Assembly (NCBI RefSeq): GCF_932294415.1
Contig: NC_065537.1
Coordinates: 3,410,001-3,474,000, forward strand
Reading direction: 5' to 3'
DNA length: 64,000 nt
Source of the DNA: Quercus robur
Taxonomy: Eukaryota > Streptophyta > Magnoliopsida > Fagales > Fagaceae
The notes below the pieces were generated by a model, which saw nothing but the letters and a program-made list of their open reading frames with translations, was not told the DNA's origin and made no database searches. The position numbers and the translations under genes are program-made. Of this stretch, positions 10,947 to 23,039 are shown piece by piece. Positions within the stretch are counted from its first letter, which is position 1, and each line of letters starts with the position of its first letter.

Positions 10947-13083
10947 TCAAGACCATTTGGCCAACACAGACATACAACCAGCCCCTAGAAGAAGTGATGC
11001 ATTTGCCCTTAATTGGATCCTCAAGTTGTTTTGCACTCTTGGGTTCATGAAATCGGCTGCTAATAGGTCAACAAGCGCCATGTAAATCAAAATCCCAGCC
11101 GAAGCAGCATCGAAAATCCCTTCAACAATCAGGGCAGTTGGGCCATTCTCATTGTAAACACTTGATATTCCAATACCAATTGCAATTCCTACAGGGGCTG
11201 TGAGGGAGAAAAATGTTGCCGTAAGTGCTGCAGACCTAGTCTTGAACTGTGCCTATATTGTAACCAAAAGTGTATTTAAATAAGAGATAAAATAAAAACT
11301 TCGAAAGCATATCTTAGTATGAAACGTAATACTAGTTACACAAAATTATTCACAATCTTTTTCATAACTGTGGATATCAAGTCGTTATTAGAAGTAATAA
11401 CACCTCTGATAAATTGTTTTACTCTAGACTTATGGCAGTATGTGTTGGTTTACTACAGCCAAAGACATCTTTGGTCCGGGAGAGTGGTAGATTAAGGATA
11501 GAATATTTCTAACCTTGATTTAAAAAATGGCAAATTGGATGTACGGCTGATTAGGTATTCTATAAGCTGATTTAAAAAAAAATTAAATTGATTGCTTGAA
11601 AGTTGACATACTGGATGTACGGCTAGCGATATTTTTAATTGACATTTCAAAAACTATAGTAGTGTTAGATTATATTACTCATTAGCATTAACAATTATTA
11701 AAGAAATGATGTGCTTATTCCGAGGATATTAGTCTCTCTCTCTTTCTCTCTGCGCTTACTTTAAGTTTCAGTGCTATAACTGAACTTATGCATAGAATTC
11801 ATAGATGCAGAATATTGCTTATAACAAATGCAAATGGTTCACAATTTTGTCAATTAACAGAGCCCCACTTGAGAGGTCGGGGAGTCATGGCTATAGAATG
11901 AAATCTGAACCAACATTCGGGTGGCCTAGTTGGTAATATACTGGGCCAACAAGTCTCAGGACTTGGGTTTGAGCCTCAACAGTTAGTTGTGTGTTGGTGA
12001 TCCTTATATTCTATCCCTATTTCAAATAATCTAAAAAATAATAAGTAAGTTTCTCACTGACCGGGAGTATAAGGTCTTGCTTGGGAGCGGGTAGGGTGTT
12101 ATTATGGTCACGTCCAAGTAGAGAAGCCACACTGATCACTCTCTACTTAGTTTTTTTTTTTAACTAAAAAAAAAAAAGGAAAAAAAGAAAAGAAAAAAGA
12201 AATCTGATACCTGAGCGATGCAGCCACCAAGCCCCATACCCTCAAAAAACTGATGGAAAGACAGTGCTGCTAGTAGAGGCTTTATTGTCTGAGGGCTTTG
12301 AGAAGAACCCAATGATATTCCAATTATCACTGAATGAGCCACAATTCCCAACTCCAATACCTAAGAAAATACACCCACCAAAGTTCATTAAAATCTGATT
12401 CTAAAATCAAACTAATATAAGATACCCCATAAGCCAATATCACCCAACAATTAATCTGAAATTAACCTTACTTGTGATATAACCCAAAAACGGATTAGCT
12501 CTGCCAGATTCAAATCCTCATGATGTGTGGCTGAGCCATGAGCATGACCATGTGTGGCACGTGTATGAACATGTACATGTCCCTCATGCTCTTCATGCAT
12601 CTCTTCATCTACTCTATTTACCTGCTTAGATTGCCTCTTATAAAACCCCGTTGCGAATGAGTCCACCATTAATGTTCCTATAGCAGAAACCATGGCAATG
12701 AAGCAGGTAAAAGGAAATTTTCCCCATGGATTTTCATTAAGGCATGGTGATGTCAAACTCGCAAATGCATCCAGTAGTATGTGAATGAACCCAGTTGCTA
12801 GAATTATACCAGCTGCAAAGGCTTTGATCGTGAAAAAGATGTCATTTTCAGGCCTTAGTGTTCGGATTTTCTTGCCTAACAATGGAATGCTTACTCCCAC
12901 AGCACCAGCAAAAAGAATTACAGCTATTGAAACTACTTTATATTTAAGTGCATCATTTTTGTTGTTCTTTGTGGCCTCAGCATCACATGTACAATCTCCA
13001 GAAACTATAGTGGGGAGGACAAAAACAATTAGAAGAAACAATATCTTTAAGATGTTGAAAAAACAAGGTTGAAAGTTGAACAT
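10947..13083 (-). CDS. ZIP: ZIP-A: ZIP-family divalent metal transporter, three exons, 355 aa
   Basis: Exons are 12,472-13,083, 12,211-12,360 and 10,947-11,252. All junctions are GT-AG in phase 0, and the joined frame ends at TGA. ZIP proteins carry zinc, and often iron or manganese, into the cytosol through eight membrane helices. Visible are a signal peptide (about residues 1-29), helices near 48-69, 81-104 and 124-146, and a cytosolic His-rich loop at about 163-188. Exon 2 has the family signature [10 protein letters not shown] (213-222) and HQFFEG (240-245), the metal-site helices IV and V. The protein ends in AKWS. I chose the ATG at 13,083 because it aligns with the start of ZIP-B; an upstream in-frame GTG is not a credible start. 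Odd changes are Leu104 in place of the usual Pro of H-[IV]-L-P-D, Cys127 for Gly, and Arg175 for a loop His. The loop resembles Arabidopsis ZIP1 most; metal specificity is inferred. Confidence 0.9.
11925..12165 (+). mobile_element. Probable tRNA-derived SINE in intron 2 of ZIP-A
   Basis: It contains an A-box-like TGGCCTAGTTGG and, about 35 bases later, a B-box-like GGTTTGAGCC, the spacing of an internal RNA polymerase III promoter. It ends in a T-rich then A-rich tract. The equivalent intron of ZIP-B lacks it. I could not define target duplications, so the edges are approximate. Confidence 0.5.
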
Positions 13084-13165
13084 GATGTATTGGTGCACAA
13101 GAGGAAGGTAGAGACACTAGAAAAACTTAAGGAACGAGAGGAAAGATCATCAAATATTTTGGGTT

Positions 13166-13173
13166 CTTATATA
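13166..13173 (-). promoter_or_regulatory. Probable TATA box of ZIP-A
   Basis: On the minus strand this reads TATATAAG, 83-90 bases before the ATG, a normal distance for a short plant 5' UTR. ZIP-B has TATAAAAG at an equivalent place. Confidence 0.55.
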
Positions 13174-14705
13174 GAAAATGGAAAAGAAGGTGCAATGCTG
13201 GTTGTTTGAATTCATTGGAAGGCTCAATTGAAAATCAAGCATACGAAGGCTTTGCTCAAAAGGCTTCTTAGGTAGATTAGCTTTGTGTCATTCGTGGGGC
13301 TTGTCGTCATGTGTTTGATGGCCATATCACATGCACTAAATAGCAAATCTTGATGTTGATAATCAGCAAGTTTGGTAATCCATCTGTGGTCCTGTATAGT
13401 CTTTCATGTGGACCATGCTACATGCTTGGGGTCTTAGAGACAAATGTTTTGAAGATCATGTTTAAAAGAGGGACTTTTTTTTTTTTTTTTGAGAACTTGA
13501 GTATCCCAATTTCTTTTAAAATATGGTAGATAATGGAGTGATGTTTTATTTGTTCATCTTTCCCATCCCAATTTCTTTTAATAAAGGATCTATGATCAAA
13601 TCCTATGTGCATAAAAAATAAAAACCAATTAACGTTTTTGTTTGATGGTAAAGAGCAATAATGGAATCAAATCTCATTCACATAAAAGAAACTAATTGTG
13701 ATCTTGGATCGATAATAAAGAATAATTATTAAGCCTTACAGTAAAAAAAAAATTATCATAGAGAAGACGCCATACCTATTGAATCTTATTGTATCATAAA
13801 AATTATACTTAAATATTGTTTACATTCTTAAAGTTTGTATGAAGTTCAATTTTTTGTCTCAATTTTTTTTTTTTAATTCTAAAAAAATTCTGGTTGTTTG
13901 ATAGCTCAAATTTTAAGTTAAATAAATTTATAGTATCTATTTTTTCGAATGTAGTGATCTTAATTATTTCCTATATTTGGATGGAGAAGATGGGAAGAAG
14001 AAAGAGAATATATATTCTAACCACCCTCTTTTCTCTTTCTTTTTTTTCAGTCATTTTTTTCCCCTCTAAATATACCAAGTGATAATATATTAGGTTTCCT
14101 AATGTAGTTGAGAAATGACATATTCAACCAATGGGAAAATGTAAGCACAATATTTTGTTGACTTCATGTTATTTTGCCATATAAAGTATTCAGGTCTCAC
14201 AATTTTCAATGTCAATATTATAATATATATATATATATATATATTTTAATTAAGTTTATATTCTATTGTATATTTATGGTTAAAATGCAAAATTTATCTT
14301 TTACGTTTCACTAGAATTCATTTAATTAGTTCTCTAACTTTGTTTTTGATTATTTCAGTCCTCTAAGTTTCAAGTTTATTAAATTAAGGTATCTTCATCA
14401 ATTTTTGTTAAATGTTCAAGTTAGTTATCCAAACTTTTAATTTTTTTTCTTCAAAATTTTTAAGTTAAAAAAATTCAATTAATGATTAAAAATATTTTCC
14501 AGAGTTTTTTTCTGTAAAAAATGTTAAGTGAAGTTGACTTTGAGGCCTTAATTGAATAAATTTGAAAATTTAAGGACTTGAATAAACAAAGACAAAGTTA
14601 GAAGTCTAAAATAAATTATGGTAAAACTTAAAAAGAGGGTCTTGCATTCTAGCCTATATAATAGAATAAACACTTCCATATACAAATACAATCAACATTA
14701 ACATC
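13174..14705. other. AT-rich region upstream of ZIP-A
   Basis: Nothing here looks coding. Part of it (to about 13,600) is related to the region upstream of ZIP-B and marks the extent of the A/B duplication. TTGTCGTCAT at 13,301-13,310 matches 8 of 10 positions of the plant zinc-deficiency element RTGTCGACAY. There is an (AT)n tract at about 14,220-14,244 and a T tract near 13,470. Confidence 0.5.
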
Positions 14706-15221
14706 TGTAAGGACTTAATTTGTAACGACCCCAAGATGGTATTAGGTTCGTACGTTAAAGGCCCAAACAATATAATTTGTAAAGCATGGGTGTTCAAGAA
14801 CTAGATTAACTTCTTTAAAAGTAAAAAGACTCAACCGCATGTTTATAGATGGATTAGAACCGATATAACAATCTGTTTTCCTTTGAAACAAATACAATTC
14901 TTTGGTTTGCAAGCTTTTTTCCTGAGTGTTCTTTGTGTTTTTCTCTATGTTCGGATCCCTTATCCCACCTTTAGTGGTGACGTAGCTCCGAAGTATGTTT
15001 GTAACAAGATGGCGTCTTGATCGTCCTCAGACTCATATTGCCGAGAAGGATTTTGTCATCGGACGAATACTAAACTCACCTTTCGTAATATTCACTCTTC
15101 CTTTCGTTTGGTTACCCCTTCAATCTGATATGGGCCTCCTCGGACAGGTTTGCATCCTCAGATGGGTCACAGGCCCAATTAACTTGACTTTAATAATTTT
15201 AGTGACTGACCGGCCCCCACA
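14706..15221 (-). mobile_element. Solo LTR of the TE3-type family, 516 bp, TSD ACATC
   Basis: The sequence begins TGTAAGGACTTAATTTGTAA and ends CCCCCACA on the plus strand. It is flanked by perfect 5-bp direct repeats ACATC (14,701-14,705 and 15,222-15,226). It aligns in minus orientation with the TE3 LTRs and the solo LTR at 57,063. It is shorter and more diverged, and its GC-rich inverted repeat has decayed, so it is probably the oldest copy. Confidence 0.85.
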
Positions 15222-15397
15222 ACATCTATTAATGATTACAATAATTATATATCTAATAATTAAATATAATAACAAAATAACAATAAATACCTATTAATAA
15301 CTAACATAATTGTTAAATTTCATATTTAATATTTCATAGATAAACACAATCACAATAAATATATTTAAATAACTATCACAATTTTTTTTTTTTTTAT

Positions 15398-16012
15398 AGA
15401 GAAATGCTAATGGAGGCCCTTAGAGCAATGATAAACAATTCATTTAAAGAAAGTTTTTATAAGAAAAGAAAAAAGAAAACAATTAGGGTATGTTTGATAA
15501 CTATTTATTTCCCTTATTTTCTATTTTTAAAATAATTTTCTATTTTTGAGACTAAAAAACTTGTTTGGCAACCCAAAATAGATAGAAAATAAAAACTGTT
15601 TTCAAAACTCATTTTGTGAAGAAAACTGAAAACATATAAAAAACTGTTTTCAGTTTCTAATTTTTAAAAGTCAATGAAAATTTGCGTTTAATTTAATGAA
15701 TCTATCTCATTTAATGAGTTAGCATTAGAATTCAAATCCTAGTAATAAAATATTTTAGTATTTTCTATTTTTTTCTTCAAAAAATTATCTTTTTAATTTC
15801 AACTAACCAAACATGTTTTTGATTTCAAAAATACAAGAAAATTGTTTTTTCTTTATATTCCTAAAAACAAGTTTTTGAAAATAGAAAACAAAAACTGTTA
15901 CCAAACATAACCTTAATGTTTTGACAATTTTTTCCATTTTCTATAAAAGTGATTTCAAAACTTTTTTAAAATTGATTGTTAACCATTGTCTTAAGGGCAC
16001 TCGTTAGTATGA
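15398..16012. mobile_element. MITE-like element with inverted ends, carrying a nested MITE
   Basis: The left end reads TGCTAATGGAGGCCCTTAGA. The right end, reverse complemented, reads TACTAACGAGTGCCCTTAAG, and the similarity continues into AACAATT-type sequence. The core is interrupted by the element at 15,486-15,912. Target duplications are unclear. Confidence 0.5.
15486..15912. mobile_element. Nested MITE, PIF/Harbinger-like, TSD TTA
   Basis: The ends are GGGTATGTTTGATAAC and, inverted, GGTTATGTTTGGTAAC. They are flanked by 3-bp TTA duplications (15,483-15,485 and 15,913-15,915), as expected for PIF/Harbinger insertions. It has no coding capacity and sits inside an older MITE. Confidence 0.65.
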
Positions 16013-17229
16013 CCACTTTTTATAAAATATAGTAATTATCAAATTTGACATTTATATACATAATAAAATAGAGAAAAAATAATTTTTTGAGATAAACCAT
16101 ATTTTATTTAACTTTTCTGTGATTGCTGACTAGTTTATAAACAAAGCAGGGTCATCTTTCAGTTTTCTTGTTTACAGCATCTCTGACGTTTTAATCAAAA
16201 TTTTATACTAATTGAGTTCAAAAGTAACTTAATTTTCTAAAGATTAAATAACATTTTCGACTTTTAAAATTTTGGGTTGTTTTTATTTTTTTCACTAAAT
16301 TATGAGATTTTTCATTTTGGTCCACCAAGTTTGATTTAGTTTTCGTAGTAGTCATTCAATTCATAACTGTGGCTCATCTAGTTGTGGAGAGAGAGAGGTT
16401 GTTTTATTGGCATTTAACTATAGCTACCAAATCAATTATGGAATTGAACAGAATGAAATTTTTAAAACTTAATCAAACTTTTATTTTTGGAGAAATAACT
16501 TGATCAAACTTGGTGGATCAAAACAAAATTTTTACTTTATGGGTCCAAAAAAAATTCTCAAATTTTCATGGTCAAAATTTTTATTTATTCTTTTTTAATT
16601 TATTTAACTACTTTTTAAATATTCTTTTAATAATTTATATATATATATATATATATTATGAATATATACTCCATCAAATTCTCTATTTTATTTAAATTTT
16701 CTTTCTTTCTTTATTTTTCCATTTTTCCATTTTACCTACCTTCATAACTAGTAAATATCTTATGAGTCCACTTACATGGAGTGGACTCACTAGATATTTT
16801 CTTCTTATCAGTCAATGTTTTGAATCTCGTTCTATTTATGCTAGAATATTCCATTCCTATACATAAATTAGTGCACTAAGCCTCCTATTCTATCTTGGTC
16901 AAAATTTTGGCATGTACTGGCCTACTTTGGCCAATTTCCATTATTTTAAGTGGATAATCCGGACTGAAATTGTTTTTATGGATTTCTAAAATTTTTTCTC
17001 TAAGAAATAGGCTCACTTTTATAAGATTTATTATGAGCCTTTTTGGTTTGTTTCATTGTGCACAAGATGTTTTTCCAAAATAAAAAAGTATCAGGCTTTA
17101 TGAACTTTTAGTTGTTGAATTATGTATATGAGATTTTATGAACCCTTGTCTTTTTCTTTTTCTTTTTTTTTAAATGTTATATATTTTATTTATGTTTTTT
17201 TAGAATGATATTTTATTTATGTTAATGCT

Positions 17230-17574
17230 TGTTAGGAATCCGGTGATTCCTAATGGAGATTGATGGGAATTATAGGGGAATTGTAGGGAATTGTAGGGAA
17301 ATTGACTTAATTCGAGGTAGCCACCCTTCATAGAGAAAGAAAGAGATTAAGAGGGGGAGATACACTAATGCACTAAGAAATTAGTTTATTCTTCAATGAT
17401 GAAAATGTGATTATACAAGTAGGTATTTATAGAATTATAAAACTATTCTGTTAGCCCACATGGCCTTATCCTAATGGTTATATTATTCCCTATTTGCACT
17501 AATAATTCCAATATGTGCTAAATATGATTAACGTGCTTGGCATTGTAACTAACTAACTAAATCTACAACAATTA
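17230..17574 (-). repeat. Truncated LTR copy of TE4
   Basis: It matches the 23,040-23,407 LTR from its TGTTAG end but lacks the last 31 or so bases (the stretch ending CTTAACA). It joins directly to a second LTR copy whose first 60-odd bases are missing. The junction looks like a recombination or deletion scar between two LTRs. Confidence 0.7.
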
Positions 17575-17687
17575 GGAAATTGATTTAATTCGAGGTAGTC
17601 ACCCTCCATAAATAAATAAAGAGATTAAGAGAGAGTGAGTTGCACTAATGCACTAAGAAATTGGTTTATTCTTCCATTGATATCTAA

Positions 17688-20600
17688 TGTTGAATTATGT
17701 AGTGGGCCTTTTTTGGTTAAAGTTGGCTAGGCTACCTCCTGTGGCATTGGGCCCAAGTATTCTAAGTAGGAGAGTTGAGACCGGTCCAATTGCAACTCAA
17801 TTTGGTCCGGCTTGTGCGCAAACTATACCTCGTCTGCCAGGAGCACGTTTACGACGGGCAAAACTGTTTCAGATGGATTGCAGCAGGCAAATATGATAAT
17901 AACAAGATAAAATAAAGTACTTTGACATTTTTATTAAGGTAAACAGATAATCCCTACTTAAGAAAAAGATAATCATAGTATAACAACAATTATTTTATAA
18001 GAAAAGTAAGGGGAACAAGTGGGTAGTATATGAGTTGATTAAGAGAGGAAATAAATCAGTTCAAGTCTAATCCGCAGGACCAAAACCAAAAAGGGAAGAA
18101 CACCTCTTCTCAAAGTGAATAATCTCTCAAGGAGATCTTGCCGTGGAAATTAATCACTTTGAGGAAAGCAGACCTGAATGGTTGGTACACAAGAACACTC
18201 TTTGTTTCCGGCAGAGAAAAAGATTTTGAGAGGGAGAGAGGGAATCAACCTATTGGTGCATGCCTGCCGTTCTAACTCTGTGGTGGGTCTTTTTGTGGTT
18301 AAAGTGGGCTGGGCTGCCTCCTGCGGTATTGAGCCCAAGTATTCTGAGTAAAAGTGTTGAGACCGGTCCAACTGCAACTCAATTTGGTCCGGCTTGTGCT
18401 CAAACTATGTCTCGTCTGCCAGGAGCACGCTTACGGCGGGCAGAACGTGGTGCTTATCCTCTATTTCTGTCGCAGAAGTAACTTTTCTCCAGTTTCTGCC
18501 GCAAAAGGAATTTTTCTTCAGTTTCTGCCGCAAGACTGACTTTTTTTGCTATGTAGCAAAACTTTCTACTGTGCAACAAAGCTTCTTGCTATGCAACAAA
18601 GCTTCCTGCTATGCATTAAAGCTGTCTATTGTGCTTTAAAGTTGTCTGCTGTGCTTTAAAGCCTTCTGCCATGCAGTAAAACCTTTTGCAATGTGAATGA
18701 CTAGTCTTCGTTTTTACTACATAAATACTTTTCTACTTCCTGCACATAAACAAATCTAAAACCCAAAGAAAATACCCATCAAACAAATGTTAGTTTAAAT
18801 GGGTTAGCATATTCTCAAATATATACATACATATATGAGTATATATACTTATACGTATTCACATATACATATATAAAATATATTTTGCAGAACATGAGAA
18901 ACAAGATATATGTAAATATATACTTATGACAGGATAATGATTAGTTTGTGTCAACAGTGAAACATGTAATAACAAATAAAGATGAAAGCTTCCGTAGAAA
19001 AGGTTTAGCTAGTATAATAGCTAACATGGTACATATAATGAAAAGGTACTACAGCAGAATAACTAGTACAAAAAGTAAAGATACCACAGTAGGACAACTG
19101 ATGCAGCAAACGTGATAAAAACGTGTTACGGCAGAATGACTAAATACAGCAGATATAATTTATAATGAGAGAAATCAAATATATTTGCAATCAAAATCAA
19201 ATATTGAATCTTCCCATAGGATAATTTAACCAAGAAAGAACCCAAACCCCAACTTGAATAACCTTGTCATAGGCTTTTGCCATCAAAGTTGTGCATTTTG
19301 GAAAATAGGCCTAAACGGCTACTAGCTACTACTTTTGGGGACATCAAAGAGTGGGTTTGCTAAGAGGGAGGAAAAAAATGGTCTATTGATGCATGCCCCT
19401 ATTCCTGCCGTATTTTCTCTCTTTGTTTTACCACTTTCTTTCTTTCTCTACGTTCTTTCTTTACTCTTAGTTTCTTATTACTCTCCTGCCGTGGGTTGTT
19501 CCCCCTTTTTGGTCTTTCCTTTTCCTAGATACCTCTCTCTGGGTGCTTACTACTCTCTTACCATGGGTTTTCTCCCCTTAAGTGCTTCCCTCCATTGGGT
19601 CTCCCTCTTTTAGTGTTTTTCTCTCTTCCCATGTTTTTTTTCTTCTTCCCATGTTTTTTTTCTCTTCCATTCAGCCTCCCTTTTTTCTACCTAGTTACCT
19701 TCCTTTTATAGCCAACTAATTCAATGGGATTTCTCCCTTTTACCCCTAGGGCTTCACCAACTATTTTTGGTTTGTTGTGGGCATCCTTTCAAGATTACCC
19801 ACTCACTCATTGGTTGCCCAGATCACTGCCATTGTTCAGTTCATGTCTACTGCACCACTACCCATTTCACGACAAAATATTCTTTTGTTTGTTCCTGCAA
19901 TATACCTCTACCTCACTACCTAGCTCTATGGCATGCATCAAATGGTCCCAACCATTTATTACTTCTTTTGGGTAAGATACCATTCCAGCAAGATATATTC
20001 CCCAAAAGAAGTCACGGTAGGAAACCAAATATAGACCCCATTTTCCCCCCACCACCAAACCACGCCCTCTGAATCCCCTTAACCGTGAGCCCACCTTCCT
20101 TGTATTGGCTGGGTACAGGTTGGTGGTGCCCTGACCCTTCTGTGCTTGCTCTGCTATCTTCTGTGTTTGCCTCACACGTCGTTTCTGCCATAGCAAATTA
20201 GTTTTGTTTTGGTCTGCTGCGTGTTTTGTCTTATTTCTTCACGCGTTTCCTGCTACATTTGTCATTTTCCTTTGGTTTGGCTTTTCTTTCCTTCACGTGA
20301 TTTCTGCTGCTGACACTTCCTGCCGTTCCTTGTTTCTTTTCATTGTGCTTCTTCATATCAGTTTTCACGCTTATCCTTTTATACAAAAGAATTTGGGCCT
20401 TTGTAGGCTAGATAATGTTGACTGGATCAAAAGGGTCTTGGGCCCAATTTGTCTTTGTCTGCCAAAACCATTCTGCCAAAGAACTGTATTATGCAGCAGA
20501 TCTGTATTCTGCGGCAAATTTGTATTCTGTGGCAGATTTGTGTTTTGCTGTAGATTGCTTTCACTTGCATTTATTTCTTTGGACCTTTCTTGCTCTTCGA

Positions 20601-22035
20601 TCTTCCTGGTGGGTCTTTGGGCCTTGCTTTTTTCATTGGGTTTTCTTTCTCATGGGCCTTTGGGTTTAGTTTTGCAAAAATGGGCATCAACAAACTCTCT
20701 ATCTTTTTCTTTCATTCTTTTCTAATATTCCCCTTTCTTATCTTTTTCTTTCTACTTCTTGTTCTTAATCCTTGTTTTCTATTTCCTGGTTTTCAAATTT
20801 CTAATATCGTGGTGCTTGTTGTCCCCTTTTTCCTGTACACAACAAGGGCCTCTTTATAGTGCCTGCCGTGACCAGATTTTACTATTTTAACCCTTAACCA
20901 CCTTTGTCTGGTTTGGGTGTACCTGCCGACCATCACTAGTTCGTCTGTGTGCCACTCCCCATCGCTAGACAAAAGAAAGTCATTTTGTTTGTTTGTCTGC
21001 TATGGCACCCTTTCCTGCTATGGTGTGGGTGCCTTCTCTCTCCCTATCCCTCATGGCATGCACCTAGTGGTTCCAGCTCAGCTTTGCTCCTTTGGGTGGT
21101 ATGTCATCCCAGCAGGACACTTCCTCCAAAAGAGCCCTAGCAGGAACCTCAAAATAGGTTTTCCCCTCTCCCCACCACCAAACCATGTCCTCTTACCTCT
21201 AACCCATGACCTCACCGTGTCCTGTATTAGCTGGGTACAGACTAGTGAGGTCTGAGCCTTATGCGTGCCTCTCTTTCATGTATGTCCAAAATCTGCCTGT
21301 TGCTCATGCGTCTACCGTGATTGGCCTACACAGTCTACCATCCGTTTTTGACTATTTTCTAGTTTCCCTTTCCTTTATGGCTTTCCCTATTCAGGATGGG
21401 CCTTGCTTGACGATGGGCTTTGCTTTCCTTCAGTCCACCTTTTTTCCTGCTACCATCTTCTGCCATACCACTTTATCATTCCTGCTGCGAAATTGTTTTG
21501 CCTCAATCTGGCTGGGCCTCTTTGGCCCTGCCGTTTATTCTTCTCCCAATGGTCCAATACAGCCATTGGTTCTTTTATTATATCACTGGCGAGCTCCTGT
21601 ATCCCATTTGTTTTCCCTTGGGTGTCCCGGGCCCGTTTGCTTCCCTTGGGCTTCCTCGGCCCTTTTCTTAACTTTGCATTCCCATAGGTTTTTACTGAAT
21701 TCTTTGGGCTTCCCTAACCCAATTACATTATCCCTCATCCTTGGGGTTTATGGGCTTGCCATCAACCCCATACTTTTTTTGCTTTCATTACTTTGGGCCC
21801 ATGGCCCATTCTCACTTTTCCACATCATATAATGTCCATGGTTTGCTTTTTCTCTCTTTCCGGGCTCCTTTAAGCTCATTTACCTCCTCAAGACCTATTT
21901 GTTTATCTCATGGGTCTATGATCCATTATTCCTGCCACTTGAACTTAATGGGTTTTCTATCCGTTTGCCAACCCTTTTCTGTCCGTGTTGCTGGGCTTCT
22001 CCCTTCTACTTGGGCTTCCAAAATGGCTATCAACA
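17688..22035 (-). mobile_element. Nested repetitive insertion in a TE4 LTR, possibly tandem LTRs
   Basis: The insertion begins TGTTGA and ends TCAACA on the plus strand. The flanking 5-mers (TCTAA and AATTA) do not match. The end sequence ATGG(G/C)NATCAACA also occurs at 20,692, and 19,330-20,692 resembles 20,700-22,035 throughout, so two diverged LTR-like units lie head to tail. A 180-bp block (17,700-17,875) recurs at 18,275-18,450, and a cue resembling GGTGCATGCCTGCCG recurs near 18,255 and 19,388. Composition is T/C-rich and CTGCCG motifs are common. No protein domain was recognised. Confidence 0.5.
18546..18692 (+). repeat. Short tandem repeat, about 21-bp unit, about 7 copies
   Basis: A degenerate unit of the type CTGCTATGCAACAAAGCTT repeats with variants such as TGTGCTTTAAAGTTGTC. 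It lies inside the nested insertion. Just upstream, TTTCTGCCGCAA recurs at about 32-bp spacing. Confidence 0.7.
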
Positions 22036-23039
22036 AATTACAATCATGTATTTATAGGAGACTAGATCTAATCCCATTGGCTCACATGACCTTATCCTAT
22101 AGGTTCTATTATTCCCTATGTGCATTAATAATTCCAATATGTGCTAAATGTGATTAACATGCTTGGTATTGTAACTAACTAACTAAATCTCAATACAACA
22201 ATTATTATCCATATGCTTATAGCATTCTTAATATTTCCCTCCCCTTGAAAACACCTTACCCACAAGGTGTTGTTGTGAAATAGCATCTTCATCAAAGGAG
22301 ATCTTCCAATGGACCAATACCTTAGTGATATTTTGATCACCATATTCAAGCATTTCTCTTTGACAAGCGGTCCCATGCACATGAAGGTTTCTTCTTCGTA
22401 GATCTTCAAACTTTGCTCAAATTCTTGAGCTTTCAATGGTTCTTCAATCTTCAAGGTCTCATTGATTCTTTGAACCTTGGAATGTTCTTGTATCCTCAAG
22501 ACCTCATTTGATTCTAGAACCATTAAAATTGTTGGCGCTTGCATCTTGGATTCTTGGATCACTGACACTTGGATTGCCAATTCTTGAATCATAGACTCTT
22601 GAATTGAAGCCTCCATTGGTGCATCAAGAATTGGTTCTTATAAGATCATCATCACCTTCTTTGTTGGGTCTTTGGACTAAACTTCAAGGGCAGCGTGTAC
22701 ATGTATATCATCATCCACTTTGACACAAGAATCAACATCTCGGCTTGCAACAACAGCATTAGATTCTTGGAACTTGATTTGTTCTTCGAGTTTCATTGAA
22801 TTAAGAGATTGTAATTCCTCTTCCGTCATGTTCTAGAAATCCTCTTGCAATCTTGAGAGCTCTTCATTCATGGCCTTGTTAGATTCAACCAAGACCTTAA
22901 CTTTCTCTAAAACGACATTGTGAGATTCATACAAAGTCTTGACATCCTCTGAAACTTTTTTCACCACTTGCCGTAATCCTTTCCAAAGTTCTCTTTGGTT
23001 ACATTCGTCTGTATCAAGATCAACGACTCTGATACCAAT

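Larger units (their letters stand above)
15222..17229. other. AT-rich intergenic DNA with nested MITEs
   Basis: No gene was seen. Two nested inverted-repeat elements lie at about 15,398-16,012. An (AT)n tract lies near 16,634-16,655. The short open frames here have no recognisable domain. Confidence 0.5.

Noticed and set aside
13084..13098. Upstream GTG start for ZIP-A giving five more residues
   Set aside because: Plant translation almost always uses ATG; the ATG at 13,083 aligns with the ZIP-B start.
19335..22157. Hydrophobic open frames in the nested insertion as membrane proteins
   Set aside because: The sequence is T/C-rich, so any frame reads as Phe, Leu and Ser; frames overlap and no family is recognisable.
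22179..22616. 145-codon IQE-rich frame as a real gene
   Set aside because: It runs from the TE4 internal region into the LTR and shows no known domain; kept only as a note on TE4.
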